Positions 24,978 through 33,701 of a stretch of 42,980 nucleotides of DNA are shown here, one piece after another. Numbering within the stretch: position 1 is the first letter of the stretch; every line of letters starts with the position of its first letter. This DNA comes from Actinomycetota bacterium (GTDB lineage: Bacteria; Actinomycetota; Acidimicrobiia; Acidimicrobiales; CADCSY01). Where the stretch lies: NCBI GenBank assembly GCA_019347915.1, contig JAHWKL010000006.1, positions 1-42,980 of the forward strand, in the 5' to 3' direction. A program made the translations under genes and the position numbers. The notes under the pieces were generated by a model, which searched no databases, was not told the DNA's origin, and worked only from the letters and a program-made list of their open reading frames with translations.

Positions 24978-26345
24978 ATGCCCTCGCCTGACGAACAGCC
25001 CCTCGACCCGATCGGCGATGCCGTCGCCCAAGCCCTCGCCGAGGTGCTGTTCGGAGCGACGGTGTCGATCACCCACGCAGGGAGCGGGTCGGAGCCCTCC
25101 GATGCCGGCGTCAAGGAGGCATCGGCGTCAGCGACCGGTCCGGGCCCGGCGGGGTGGGCCACCACCATCACCATCGGTCTGAGGCCCCAGGTCGCCCGCT
25201 TGCTGCACGGCGGGCCGACGGCGCTCGAGGAGCTGATCGGCGTGCTCCCCGGTGCCGGGCTGCGCGCTGCCGCCCAGCTCCGTAGCACCGTGGGCGGCAG
25301 GGAACGGTCGACTTCCACTGTGCGCCGAGCGGTGCGTGACACCCTGGCGGCGGAGATCCTCGCCGTCTACTTCACGTCCCGCCTGGGCCGCGCATCTCCG
25401 GGTCACCTCATCGAAGAGACCCTCGACTACCTCATCGAGCTGAGTGGCACGAGGGTGGAGGCGCACGAGGTGACCCACGGAGTCGTCGTCACCGACGTGC
25501 TGCACGACCGCCCCCGCCTCGAGCTGCGATACCCCGACGACCTGCGGCCGGCCAAGCGAGCGCCGCTGCTGTTCGACGGGAAGCAATCGGTGCTGATCGT
25601 GGACCCGTTCGGTCGCGCCCGCACCGAGCTGCAACGCCATCGCTTCCACCGCTTCAGCGACACGCCGGCGCCACCTCGGGCGACCGAAGGGTCACTCGAC
25701 AGCGGCTCCCTGGTCGCCCTCGCCACCAGAGCACTCGGCGGCATCGGCTTCTACGCGCGGGGTGATCGCAGCATCTGGACCTTCGTGGACGGCCGACCGC
25801 TGCTGGTTCGTCGCAGCGAGCATTGGACGGCATTCCCGGTGGAGCTGGCGGTTGCCATCTCCAACATGATCGGTGGTGGCCCGGCGGCAGAAGTGGTGGC
25901 CCACGCCGCCTCCATGATCTCGGCCCGCCCCCAGGGCGCCATCCTCGCCATCGTCGAGGATCCAACCGCGCTCGACGGCATGGTCTCGCCCAAGGATCGT
26001 TACGACCTGCGCGACGGGATCGACCCGACGGCGATGCGCCCGGAGACGCGGCTGCATCACCTCGTCGATGGCGAGGACCTCGACGAGCGCACCGTCGCTC
26101 GGCTGGCGGCGCTCGACGGCGCAACCGTGCTCGACCGTGCGGGCCGCCTCATCGCCTACGGCGCCATCGTCACGACCGCCGACAGCGAACACGAGGGGGC
26201 GCGCACGTCCGCAGCGCGGACGCTGTCGCAGGTGGCCTTGGTGGTGCTGAAGATCTCGGTCGACGGTGACATCACGATCTTCCGGGACGGCGACGCGGTC
26301 ACGACGCTGCTCGGCCATCCGACACACTCGGTGCCGGCGGGATGA
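24978..26345 (+). CDS. Protein with degenerate DisA_N/DAC-like C-terminal domain
   Basis: This 455-residue soluble protein has a basic start, an unclassified N-terminal half, and a C-terminal domain resembling diadenylate cyclase (DisA_N). The motif DGA is present at 380-382 (ALDGATVLDRAGRLIAYGAIV), and after 25 residues G-A-R-T (R409) stands where DAC enzymes have G-T-R-H-R, followed by AARTLSQVALVVLKISVDGDITIFRDG. Losing the H and second R argues against cyclic di-AMP synthesis and for a sensor role, as in the described DAC-derived sensor domains. The family call is from motif spacing by eye. ATG 24978 has GGAAGG upstream; GTG 24969 is possible. Confidence 0.5.
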   Translation: MPSPDEQPLDPIGDAVAQALAEVLFGATVSITHAGSGSEPSDAGVKEASASATGPGPAGWATTITIGLRPQVARLLHGGPTALEELIGVLPGAGLRAAAQLRSTVGGRERSTSTVRRAVRDTLAAEILAVYFTSRLGRASPGHLIEETLDYLIELSGTRVEAHEVTHGVVVTDVLHDRPRLELRYPDDLRPAKRAPLLFDGKQSVLIVDPFGRARTELQRHRFHRFSDTPAPPRATEGSLDSGSLVALATRALGGIGFYARGDRSIWTFVDGRPLLVRRSEHWTAFPVELAVAISNMIGGGPAAEVVAHAASMISARPQGAILAIVEDPTALDGMVSPKDRYDLRDGIDPTAMRPETRLHHLVDGEDLDERTVARLAALDGATVLDRAGRLIAYGAIVTTADSEHEGARTSAARTLSQVALVVLKISVDGDITIFRDGDAVTTLLGHPTHSVPAG

Positions 26346-26388
26346 GCACGTCGGGCGCAGCCGCTGCCGACCAAAGCGCACCTGGCGG

Positions 26389-27123
26389 TCACACCGCCAG
26401 CAGGAGTGCGGCGTAGCCCCCGGCGCCGGCCAGGAACGGCAGGAAGCGGCTCCGCCGCTCGCTCGGCAGCTCCTCTTTCAACACGTTGAGGATCACTCCT
26501 CCGCCGAGGAAGGCGAGGGGGACGGCGATGGCGGCGGGGGACAGTTCCACGGCCAGCCCCACCGCCCACCCAGCGAGTAGCCCCAGAGAGACGACCCAGC
26601 GCCCCGTGTGGGCGTACGCACGCTTGTGGTGCTCCTGCAACGAGAAGTCCGTGACGAGGAAGTGCACGGCCATGGCGAAGGCGAAGGTGACGACGGCCAC
26701 CACACCGGTGTCTTCTCGGTGCACGAGGAGGTAACCGATGAGGGCGTTGTAGAGGAGGAAGGAACCGATGCTCACCCGGAAGGCGGCAGGAGTGGTGGCG
26801 TCCTCTCCGCTCTGGTCCCGCCGCTGCTGGCGCGACGAGAGGGCCAGGTGCTCGAGACCGTAGAAAAGAGCGAGGCCGGCCAGGGCGATCAACCACACGT
26901 GGCGCTCCAACACCGGCAGCCATGCCTCTTCCTCGAAGGCTGCCTGGCCCTCCTGCAGTTCCGGGAGGAGGTGGACGAAGACGTAGGCGACGGAGATCCC
27001 TCCGGCCAGCGACAGCCAGCGGCTACGAGGTATGCCCTCGAGGAAGCGCAGCTTGCCCGCCGTCAGGTGGACCAGCGTCAGGGCCAGGGCGGCGGTGAGG
27101 GCGAGCAGTTCCACGGACGACAT
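26389..27123 (-). CDS. ZIP-like integral membrane protein
   Basis: The 244-residue protein has about seven or eight hydrophobic helices. Helix-embedded His and Glu residues (VHLLPELQEG, LEHLAL, VHFLVTDFSLQEHH) and the last-third text LAFLGGGVILNVLKEELP resemble the metal-binding helices of ZIP transporters, which move zinc, iron or manganese into the cytoplasm. The classical H-N-x-x-D signature is not exact, so I call it ZIP-like only. It precedes nothing on its own strand; a deacetylase gene lies 27 bases upstream of its start, so they may be co-transcribed. Confidence 0.6.
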   Translation of the reverse strand: MSSVELLALTAALALTLVHLTAGKLRFLEGIPRSRWLSLAGGISVAYVFVHLLPELQEGQAAFEEEAWLPVLERHVWLIALAGLALFYGLEHLALSSRQQRRDQSGEDATTPAAFRVSIGSFLLYNALIGYLLVHREDTGVVAVVTFAFAMAVHFLVTDFSLQEHHKRAYAHTGRWVVSLGLLAGWAVGLAVELSPAAIAVPLAFLGGGVILNVLKEELPSERRSRFLPFLAGAGGYAALLLAV

Positions 27124-27150
27124 GCCTCCACCATCCCCAATCCGACGGCG

Positions 27151-29085
27151 TTACGGGGCCGCCAGGGGAGTGGCGAAGGTGAAGCCGCGTTCCCGGAGTT
27201 GCTGGATGAGCGGGCGGAGCGCCGCCACGGTCCGCGAGCGGTCGCCGTCCCCGTCGTGGAGCAGGATGACCGCACCGGGCGCGGCGGCATCGAGAACCCG
27301 GGTGAGCAGCTCCTCCGGCGGCGGCTTGGTGAAGTCGCGGCTGTCGACCGTCCAGTGGAGCACCCGCATGCCGCCCTCGTGGGCGACGTCGATCACGTTC
27401 GGGCTGAGGCTGCCCGCGGGGGGGCGGTACAGCTGCGGAGCCGTGCCGAGGAGCGACTCGAGGAGCTCGGAGCCGCCTTGGATCTCCTCGACCACCGTGT
27501 CGCGATCGGCTCGGTCGAGGCCCACGGCGTGGCTCTCGGTGTGGTTGCACAAGGCGTGGCCGGCGTCCCGCACCGCCCGCACCAGATCGGGGTGTCGTCG
27601 ACCCAGCGTGCCCACCACGCAGAACGTCGCCTTGACCCCTTCGGAGGCGAGGATCTCGAGGATCTGCGGCGTCCATTCCGGGTGTGGTCCGTCGTCGAAA
27701 GTGAGCGCCACCACGTTGCCCCGCTCCTCCCGTGGGGGGCGGGGCGCCCTCACCTGCGAGCGGGAGACGACCTCGCCGCTCAGGAGCCCGTAGACCTGGT
27801 CCTCGACCCCGTCGGCACCCGGGTACCACAGCGTGAACTCGACCTCGGGCAGCGGCGGAGGGGGCACCAACACTCGGCGGCTGTCGGTCGGCTCCACGAC
27901 GTCGGCTGACGCCGCCACGTCGACGTCTGCTCCCTCTCCGAGCTTGGCGTCCGGCGAGGAGGGGAAGCCGTCGACGAGGACAGTCGCCGGAGCGAAGTGG
28001 GAATCGATCACCGTCCGTGTCCCCGCGGAGAGAAGGGCCCCGTTGGCCGACGCCACGCCGGCGGCGTCCATGGCGTTGGCCACGGTGGGCTGGGACCGCG
28101 AGATGCGCACGGGCTCGCCGTTGACGGTGACGCTCATGACCGGGCCACTGTCGGGGGCGACGGTGAAGAGACCCAGCACCAGGGTGACCACCACGAACCT
28201 GGCCAGCCGGGGCCGTGCCCACTCGAGCAGTCGCCGCGCCGCCGCCGCCTTGCGAACGGCGCCTCGGCCACCCGCTACCAGCGGACGGACCAGGAGGTGG
28301 GCGACGTGCGGCTTCAGCCGTTCGAACAGGCGCCGTTCCGCTGCCGCCTCCTTGCGGAGGACGGTCAACAGCGCCACCACGGCGAGGAGGGGAAAGCGAA
28401 CCAGCCGAGGAACTACCCGCTCGAACAGTCGCTTGCCGCCGAGCGCCCCCCGGCGAGCGGCACGGCGCAGGCGTTCGACCGAGGCTCCATCCCTACCGTG
28501 CACCGGCGGCACGGTGGTGGCCGGCTGCGGCAGTGCCAGGCGCTGGGGGACCGGGGACGTGAGGATGACCTGACTGTCACGGACCCGGTTGCGTACCACC
28601 CAGGGCTGGGCCTCCACCTCGGCGGGGGTCAGGTCGCGCCGCGCGCCGACGCCCCGGGACGAGATCTTCACCGCCTGGAGGGCGGACACCTCCACCGAAG
28701 CGGCGGTCGCACCGGTGATGTGGACCGTGCCTTCCACCACCACGAGCACCCACCCGGCTCCGGCCCGGCGGATGGCGGTGAAAGCAGCGTCGTCGGTGGA
28801 CACCACGGCGTCGGAGAGGTGAAGCTCGTACCCGTTGCCGCCGGTGGGGCCGGGCACGGCACGGTGCCAGATCCTCCCCTCGTCCTGGCGGATGACCACG
28901 GAGGTCGAGCCGTCGGCCCGGATGTTCGTCAGGACGTTGCACTGCCCACCGGCGTCGACGCGGGTGACCGATCCGCCGGGGTGCACACGTTCGGCCAGGC
29001 CTCCGGGCGCGGCGCTGAGCTCTTCGGCGTGGCCCGAGGCGACCGAGCCCTTCACCGTGGCGCCGCCGCCCGGTGCCTGCTGCAT
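27151..29085 (-). CDS. Large membrane-anchored polysaccharide deacetylase
   Basis: The 644-residue protein joins several parts. Residues 1-190 are a beta-rich cytoplasmic region (cupin- or FecR-like in look) ending at TPAEVEAQPWVVRNRVRD. Residues 210-310 hold three copies of a basic RRLFERxxPRLxRF motif and two hydrophobic segments. Next is a DUF348-like segment (VMSVTVNGEPVRISRSQPTVANAMDAAGV). The C-terminal NodB domain has the metal site T462-FDDGPH with D464/D465, H515-TES-H519, RPPAG and a late LLHDGDGDRS. It should remove N-acetyl or O-acetyl groups from a cell-wall polymer. The start is ATG 29085. Confidence 0.85.
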   Translation of the reverse strand: MQQAPGGGATVKGSVASGHAEELSAAPGGLAERVHPGGSVTRVDAGGQCNVLTNIRADGSTSVVIRQDEGRIWHRAVPGPTGGNGYELHLSDAVVSTDDAAFTAIRRAGAGWVLVVVEGTVHITGATAASVEVSALQAVKISSRGVGARRDLTPAEVEAQPWVVRNRVRDSQVILTSPVPQRLALPQPATTVPPVHGRDGASVERLRRAARRGALGGKRLFERVVPRLVRFPLLAVVALLTVLRKEAAAERRLFERLKPHVAHLLVRPLVAGGRGAVRKAAAARRLLEWARPRLARFVVVTLVLGLFTVAPDSGPVMSVTVNGEPVRISRSQPTVANAMDAAGVASANGALLSAGTRTVIDSHFAPATVLVDGFPSSPDAKLGEGADVDVAASADVVEPTDSRRVLVPPPPLPEVEFTLWYPGADGVEDQVYGLLSGEVVSRSQVRAPRPPREERGNVVALTFDDGPHPEWTPQILEILASEGVKATFCVVGTLGRRHPDLVRAVRDAGHALCNHTESHAVGLDRADRDTVVEEIQGGSELLESLLGTAPQLYRPPAGSLSPNVIDVAHEGGMRVLHWTVDSRDFTKPPPEELLTRVLDAAAPGAVILLHDGDGDRSRTVAALRPLIQQLRERGFTFATPLAAP

Positions 29086-29173
29086 GGTCTTACGGTGCCA
29101 CGCGCCGTCGCCGGCAGCGTGGACCCCACAGGGGGAGATGACCGCCCGGACCGCGCCGGGTGAGCGCCGTTGC

Positions 29174-30364
29174 TCACGGCGAGGGCCCGCTGCGGGGGGG
29201 CCGGCGCGGCGGGGGCAGGCGAAGCGAGCCGAGGTCCTGGGTCTGCGCCAACCACCGATCGAAGCCGGGGAGATCGAAGGCCAGGTGGCCGTAGCGCGGG
29301 GTGTGCACCACGTGGTGCTCGTTGAGCAGCGCGTGGCGCGCCACCGAGAGCTGGGACGGGGTGCGCCCCACGGCGGTGGCGATGTCCCTGGTGGCCACCA
29401 TGGTGCCCCCGAGGGCGGCGATGGCCTTCACCATGGCCCGCTCGGTGGTGTCCAGGCGGTCCCAGCGGGGCTCGTAGAGGTTGACCGCCAGCCACCGATC
29501 GGCATCCTCGACGGCGATCATCGCCTCGGCCAGGGTGAGCCGGCCCCCTTCGCCCACGCGTTCCCAGGCCCGATGGCCGTAGAGCTGGATGGCGAAGGGG
29601 TAGCCCTGCGAGCGGGCGACGAGCAGCTCGAGCGCCTCGGTGTCGATGGCGATGCCCCCCGTGGCCAGGGGTTCCAGGTACGCCACCCGGGTGGCGTCAG
29701 GACCGAGGTCAGTGACCTGGACCTTGTCCTGGCGTTCGAAGAAGGTGCAGGCCCGGGCGAGATGGCGGGGCGTGTTGTGCAGCCCGGCCATGGCCATGCT
29801 CACCGGGAGCCCTCGGCGGCGCTCGAGCTGCTGCACGGTGTTGCCGAGCAGCTCCAGGTCGGGTTGCGCCCGGGCTCGTTGGACCTCGTCCACCACGAAC
29901 AGCAGGCCTGCCCCCCGTTTCTGGGCGAGCTCGGCGAGCCGTTGGAGCAGGGGCAGGAACTGGCTGGCGTCGACTCCGGGAAGCTCGACCGACGCCCGCA
30001 GGGGGCGACCGGGCACGGGAGCCGCTGCTTCGACACGGCGAGGCAGGCCCTGGGCCGACGCCCGGCGACCGCCGAGCTGGCGAAGCAGGGCCGGCGCGGC
30101 CTCGGCCAGCGCCTGGCGGGGGCCGTACTCGGGGGTGCCGCTGTAGTCGACGACGGCCCATTCCCACTCCCGATGCACATGCTCGGCGATCTCGGTCAGC
30201 AGCACCGTCTTGCCCACGCCCCGGGGCCCGTAGAAGACGTGGTGGTAGTTGGCGTGCCCGGGACCGGCGGCGAGATCCTCGAACACCGCCTGCAGGATCT
30301 CCTGGCGACCGGCCAGCACGGGCGGGCGGGTCCCCCACGACGGATTGAAGGGATTTCTAGACAT
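29174..30364 (-). CDS. AAA-type ATPase with C-terminal winged-helix-like domain
   Basis: The 396-residue protein is a lone STAND/AAA_16-like ATPase. Walker A is GPRGVGKT at 46-53, and Walker B is LLFVVDEVQ, followed by a sensor-like AMAGLHNTPRHLARA. The last 100 residues (DRLDTTERAMVKAIAALGGTMVATRDIATAVGRTPSQLSVARHALLNEHHVVHTPRYG) look like a winged helix. Such proteins switch with nucleotide state and often act in regulation or defence. No partner is evident. ATG 30364 is preferred; the frame extends 12 bases upstream. A strongly AT-rich promoter lies 70 bases upstream. Confidence 0.8.
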   Translation of the reverse strand: MSRNPFNPSWGTRPPVLAGRQEILQAVFEDLAAGPGHANYHHVFYGPRGVGKTVLLTEIAEHVHREWEWAVVDYSGTPEYGPRQALAEAAPALLRQLGGRRASAQGLPRRVEAAAPVPGRPLRASVELPGVDASQFLPLLQRLAELAQKRGAGLLFVVDEVQRARAQPDLELLGNTVQQLERRRGLPVSMAMAGLHNTPRHLARACTFFERQDKVQVTDLGPDATRVAYLEPLATGGIAIDTEALELLVARSQGYPFAIQLYGHRAWERVGEGGRLTLAEAMIAVEDADRWLAVNLYEPRWDRLDTTERAMVKAIAALGGTMVATRDIATAVGRTPSQLSVARHALLNEHHVVHTPRYGHLAFDLPGFDRWLAQTQDLGSLRLPPPRRPPRSGPSP

Positions 30365-30432
30365 GGGTAGAACCACGGTCGACGGTCGGCGTCAGCTCGG
30401 TGTGAGCGCATCCAGCCACAGGTGTAGAAGCA

Positions 30433-30438
30433 ACTATA
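30433..30438 (-). promoter_or_regulatory. -10 element TATAGT for the AAA ATPase
   Basis: On the minus strand TATAGT is the most consensus-like -10 in the window and sits in a short AT-rich island (AACTATATCTTTGG) unlike the surrounding GC-rich DNA. It is about 68 bases from ATG 30364. Confidence 0.5.
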
Positions 30439-30497
30439 TCTTTGGACGTGGCCGCCACCGAACGCCGGAGTCCCTTCGGGCGGGGGGACCGTTTGGC

Positions 30498-31529
30498 TCA
30501 GCGGTCGTGGGCGTCCCGGTGCCAGTCGTCGGCGACGGTCCGTATGGACGAGGGGGCCAGCAGATCGCTCACCGCCGCCTGCGTGAGCGGGTGGACGTCG
30601 CCTTCCGGAAGGGTGAGTACCAGTGGCGTTCCGGGAGGCATTCGTGCCGCCTGCAGCTCCGCTGCCATCGGGACGAAGGTGGGGTCGAACCCGACGGAGC
30701 AGGCAACGAGGAGCGCGGCTCCGTCGTCGCTCTGGCCCACCGCCGGCGCCAGCAGGGGGAGCCGCAGGTCACGCAGAGGCCGGGGCGGGGCGATGGGGTC
30801 GAGTCCCGTTGCACCGACGAGCCCGGGCTGCCGGCAGAGGTGGTGGCGGAGCCAGCGCTCCCTACCCAGTTGGTTCAGAGGATGGAAACGATCACCGGAC
30901 CGGCGCGCCTGGCGGGCTGCCTCCACCACGGGCACGAGCGCGTCTGCCGGACGACGGGTGCCCCACGCCAGCTGGTTGACGAGCCGGTCGTGCTTGCCGA
31001 TCCCCACCTCGAGCGTGGCGCCGTCCTCGGCGGTGCGCACCCGAGCGACCTGCACGCCGAGGACCTCGGCGCTGAGCATGCCCCACTCGACGACCGGGTC
31101 CGCACCGGCGGAGCGGATGGGATCACGGAACGGCTCGGCCCGTGGATCGAGCGGCGGTTCCGGTGGGAGAGGCTCGGCGTGGACGACGGCCAGGTCGGCG
31201 CCCACCACCTCCCACACGGTGATGGGGGTCCGGAAGCAGGCGGCCTGGCGGGTGGCGGCCGGCACGTCGGCGTTGGGGTCCATCAGCACGTGCAGCTCGC
31301 TGACCCGCCGGTGCAGGCCCCACAGCAGCGCTCGTGCGAAGCCGTGGGCGGCGTCGGTGCCGTCGACCAGGACCCAGGCTCGCCCGTCGAGATCGACGGC
31401 CACACCACCGGCCGCCGGTGTGGGCTCGGCCGCCCCCACCTCCGACCATCCCCGCTTCACGAGCGCCCGCAGCTTGGCAGCCAGCAGCATGGCCCGCCGT
31501 TCGGGATCGAGTGCCGGCGGCGTGGTCAT
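30498..31529 (-). CDS. Conserved hypothetical protein
   Basis: The 343-residue product has no signal peptide or membrane helix. It opens with MTTPPALDPERRAMLLAAKLRALVKRGWSEVG, then an alpha/beta region (GVAVDLDGRAWVLVDG, SELHVLMD, PITVWEVVGADLAVV), a basic middle (GKHDRLVNQLAWGTRRPADAL, RERWLRHHLCRQP) and LATLPEGDVHPLTQAAV-like text near the end. I do not recognise a family. The early DPERRAMLLAAKL segment and ordered strands suggest a soluble nucleotide- or DNA-handling protein, but that is speculation. It lies upstream of the AAA ATPase on the same strand, with 133 bases between. Confidence 0.6.
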   Translation of the reverse strand: MTTPPALDPERRAMLLAAKLRALVKRGWSEVGAAEPTPAAGGVAVDLDGRAWVLVDGTDAAHGFARALLWGLHRRVSELHVLMDPNADVPAATRQAACFRTPITVWEVVGADLAVVHAEPLPPEPPLDPRAEPFRDPIRSAGADPVVEWGMLSAEVLGVQVARVRTAEDGATLEVGIGKHDRLVNQLAWGTRRPADALVPVVEAARQARRSGDRFHPLNQLGRERWLRHHLCRQPGLVGATGLDPIAPPRPLRDLRLPLLAPAVGQSDDGAALLVACSVGFDPTFVPMAAELQAARMPPGTPLVLTLPEGDVHPLTQAAVSDLLAPSSIRTVADDWHRDAHDR

Positions 31530-31636
31530 GAGCTCCGTTGGGCGTCGCCATCGGTCACGACGTGACGGTACCGCTCGGGTGCGGCGGGCTGAGCACCCTC
31601 CGTTCGAGCGTGGGGGGATGGGGACATCATGGGGCC

Positions 31637-32032
31637 GTGGGTCGGGTGGTGGCGGTGGCCGGGGCACTCGGGGTCCTGGTGGCGTCGTTCCTCCCCTGGG
31701 GACGCAGCGGCGGTGCCAGTCGCACCAGCTACGAGCTGGTCGCCGCCGCCGGGCGTCTCGAGGTGGTGAGCGGCGCTGTGGCGGTCGGCGTGCGGGGCTG
31801 GTACCTCGTGCCCTTCCTGGTGGCGTGCACCTGGCTGGCAGCCGCCCGCCGCCGTCTCCTGGTGACGGCTACCCTGAGCGCGCTCGTCGGGTCAGCGGCA
31901 GTCGCGCTGGCGGTAGCGGTCAAGGCATCCCCTGTCGGCGCCGAAACAGGGACGAGCGTGGCCCTGGTCGCAGGCGCCACGGCGCTGATCGGCGCCGCCC
32001 GGTCGGCATGGGAGCACAGGAGGCAGTCATGA
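31637..32032 (+). CDS. Small four-helix membrane protein
   Basis: From GTG 31637 the 131-residue protein has four predicted membrane segments: VVAVAGALGVLVASFLPWG, GVRGWYLVPFLVACTWLAAARR, LLVTATLSALVGSAAVALAVAV and SVALVAGATALIGAARSAW. I do not recognise the family. The frame is open back to 31538, but the first codons there overlap the opposite gene's promoter region, and the helix begins at 31637. Its stop overlaps the ATG of the next gene (ATGA), so the two are co-translated and probably act together. Confidence 0.6.
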   Translation: MGRVVAVAGALGVLVASFLPWGRSGGASRTSYELVAAAGRLEVVSGAVAVGVRGWYLVPFLVACTWLAAARRRLLVTATLSALVGSAAVALAVAVKASPVGAETGTSVALVAGATALIGAARSAWEHRRQS

Positions 32033-33534
32033 CCGACACCCCCCCGGGTGGCCCACAGGAGTCGTCACCCGTGGAGGGGCAGTCGCCTTCCCCGTACGTC
32101 AGGTGGGAGACCGGTGGTTCGGGCCGCGGGGTCGGGGCCTCGCGCTCGCGCCTGGTCGGGATGGGCGTGGGCCTGGTCGCCCTGGTCGGTGCCGGGGTGT
32201 TCTCCGTGACCATGCTGAGCGCCGCCAGCGGCAGCGCCACCGCAGAGGCAGCGGTCGAGCGGCTGTTCGGCGCCGTCGGAGAGGAGGACGTCATCGGCGT
32301 GCTCGAGGCCCTGGCTCCCGGCGAGCGTTCAGCCCTGCGGCCCGTCGAGGACCTGGCCGACGAGCTGCGGCGCCTGGGGATCGTCTCGGACGACTTCGAC
32401 CTCGGGGCCGTGGGTGGGGTCGACCTCCAGTTCGACGACCTGACCTTCGAGACCGAGGAGTTGGGCCCGGGCGTGGCCGCCGTCCACATCACCGGCGGCA
32501 CCGTCACCTCCTCCACCGATCCCCAGCAGCTGCCCATCGGCCCGACGCTGAGAAAGCTGCTCGGCCATTTCGATGCCGAGCCCGACTTCGAGGCGACCAC
32601 CACCACCGAGGACCTGGCCGCCGACGCACCGATGATCGTGGCGCTCGACGAGGGCGACGGCTGGCACGCCAGCTGGTCCTACACAGTCGCCGAGGGAATG
32701 CGGCGAGAGGCGGGGGAGCCGGTGCCGGCCTTCGGGGACGGTGTCGAGGCCGCCGGCGCCGACTCGCCCGAGGCGGCGGTCCGCCAGGCGGTGGAGGCCG
32801 CCGTCGACCTCGACGCCCGCCGGCTGATCGGCCTGGTGTCGCCCTCCGAGGCGGCAGCCCTGCACGACTACGCCCCGTTGTTCCTCGACGACGCCGAGGC
32901 GGCGGTGGCCGAGCTGCGGGCCGAAGTGCCCTACGAGGTCGACGTCACCCACCTCGATCTCAGCTCCGAGACCGATGGCGACGTGGCCCAGGTGCGCCTG
33001 GGTGGTTTCGAGGCGTCCGGCACCGTGCCCGGTCTGGGCCGGTTCTCGGTGTCCTACGACGGGGACTGCTTCACCTTCGAGGCCGACGTCGAGGCCGACA
33101 CCATTTGTGCCGGCGACCTCCCGCAGTCGGGGTTCGGCGGGGCCGACACCCAGATGGTGGTGACCACCGTGCGCGATGACGGCCAGTGGTACCTCAGCCC
33201 CACCCGAACGCTCTTCCAACAGGTGCTGGGCGCACTACGGGCGCTCGATCGTGACGATCTCGAAGACCCCGAGTCGCTGTTCGGGCCCTTCTTCGGCCCC
33301 GGCTTGGGCTCGGCGTTCGCCGAAGGCGGGGACTTCGTGGAGGGACCGGGGAACGGCACCTCGCTCTTCGAAGGCACCCCGGCCCCGGACGCCGCCGTTC
33401 CCGGTGACGCCGAGCTGCTGGGCGAGGAGTGCTTCGGTGTCTTCGAGGACCTCCCGCCCACCGCGGGGCCGGAGGACTACGAGCGGGCCGAGAAGGAGGT
33501 CGACGACTGCCTCGACGACCTGTGGGACGACTGA
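32029..33534 (+). CDS. Single-pass membrane protein with two repeated outside domains
   Basis: The 501-residue protein has a proline-rich cytoplasmic start, one helix (LVGMGVGLVALVGAGVFSVTML) and a long acidic outside part. The outside part contains two similar units, each opening with an AAV helix and a D/L-rich stretch with a Pro-x-Glu turn: SATAEAAVERLFGAVGEEDVIGVLEALAPGERSAL and DSPEAAVRQAVEAAVDLDARRLIGLVSPSEAAAL. This looks like an internal duplication of an NTF2/lipoprotein-like sensor fold. The Cys pair CFTF...CAGD and the C-terminal CFGVFEDLPP...CLDDL could form disulfides. Function unknown. Its ATG overlaps the preceding stop. Confidence 0.6.
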   Translation: MTDTPPGGPQESSPVEGQSPSPYVRWETGGSGRGVGASRSRLVGMGVGLVALVGAGVFSVTMLSAASGSATAEAAVERLFGAVGEEDVIGVLEALAPGERSALRPVEDLADELRRLGIVSDDFDLGAVGGVDLQFDDLTFETEELGPGVAAVHITGGTVTSSTDPQQLPIGPTLRKLLGHFDAEPDFEATTTTEDLAADAPMIVALDEGDGWHASWSYTVAEGMRREAGEPVPAFGDGVEAAGADSPEAAVRQAVEAAVDLDARRLIGLVSPSEAAALHDYAPLFLDDAEAAVAELRAEVPYEVDVTHLDLSSETDGDVAQVRLGGFEASGTVPGLGRFSVSYDGDCFTFEADVEADTICAGDLPQSGFGGADTQMVVTTVRDDGQWYLSPTRTLFQQVLGALRALDRDDLEDPESLFGPFFGPGLGSAFAEGGDFVEGPGNGTSLFEGTPAPDAAVPGDAELLGEECFGVFEDLPPTAGPEDYERAEKEVDDCLDDLWDD

Positions 33535-33569
33535 GCTCGCCCGCGGGGCCTGATGGTCGTCTCAGGTGC

Positions 33570-33583
33570 GGGCCGAACGGCCC
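33570..33583 (+). terminator. Short hairpin after the two-domain membrane protein
   Basis: GGGCC, loop GAAC, GGCCC lies 36 bases after the stop at 33534. There is no T-run, so termination is only a possibility. Confidence 0.3.
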
Positions 33584-33600
33584 CGGGGCGACATCGCCTC

Positions 33601-33629
33601 TTCACGGAGTGAGATCAACCGGCTACAGT
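33601..33629 (+). promoter_or_regulatory. Promoter of the STAS-MEDS gene
   Basis: TTCACG (33601-33606) and TACAGT (33624-33629) are 17 bases apart. A 72-base leader separates them from ATG 33702; it holds no obvious ribosome site stronger than average and no recognised riboswitch. Confidence 0.5.
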
Positions 33630-33701
33630 GTGTGGTGAGTTACCGCTCGGGGGCGTGCATCTCGATGACGTAGATCGGCGACCAGACCCGGGACCCACGA
33701 C

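Noticed and set aside
24177-30438. A cyclic-nucleotide defence system made of the PIN, DAC-like and AAA genes
   Set aside because: The genes are on different strands and separated by transporter and deacetylase genes. No clear effector or operon links them.
30442-32028. Long rightward frame continuous with the two-domain membrane protein
   Set aside because: It is antisense to the 343-residue hypothetical gene. The overlap with the four-helix gene stop and the ATG at 32029 mark the real start.
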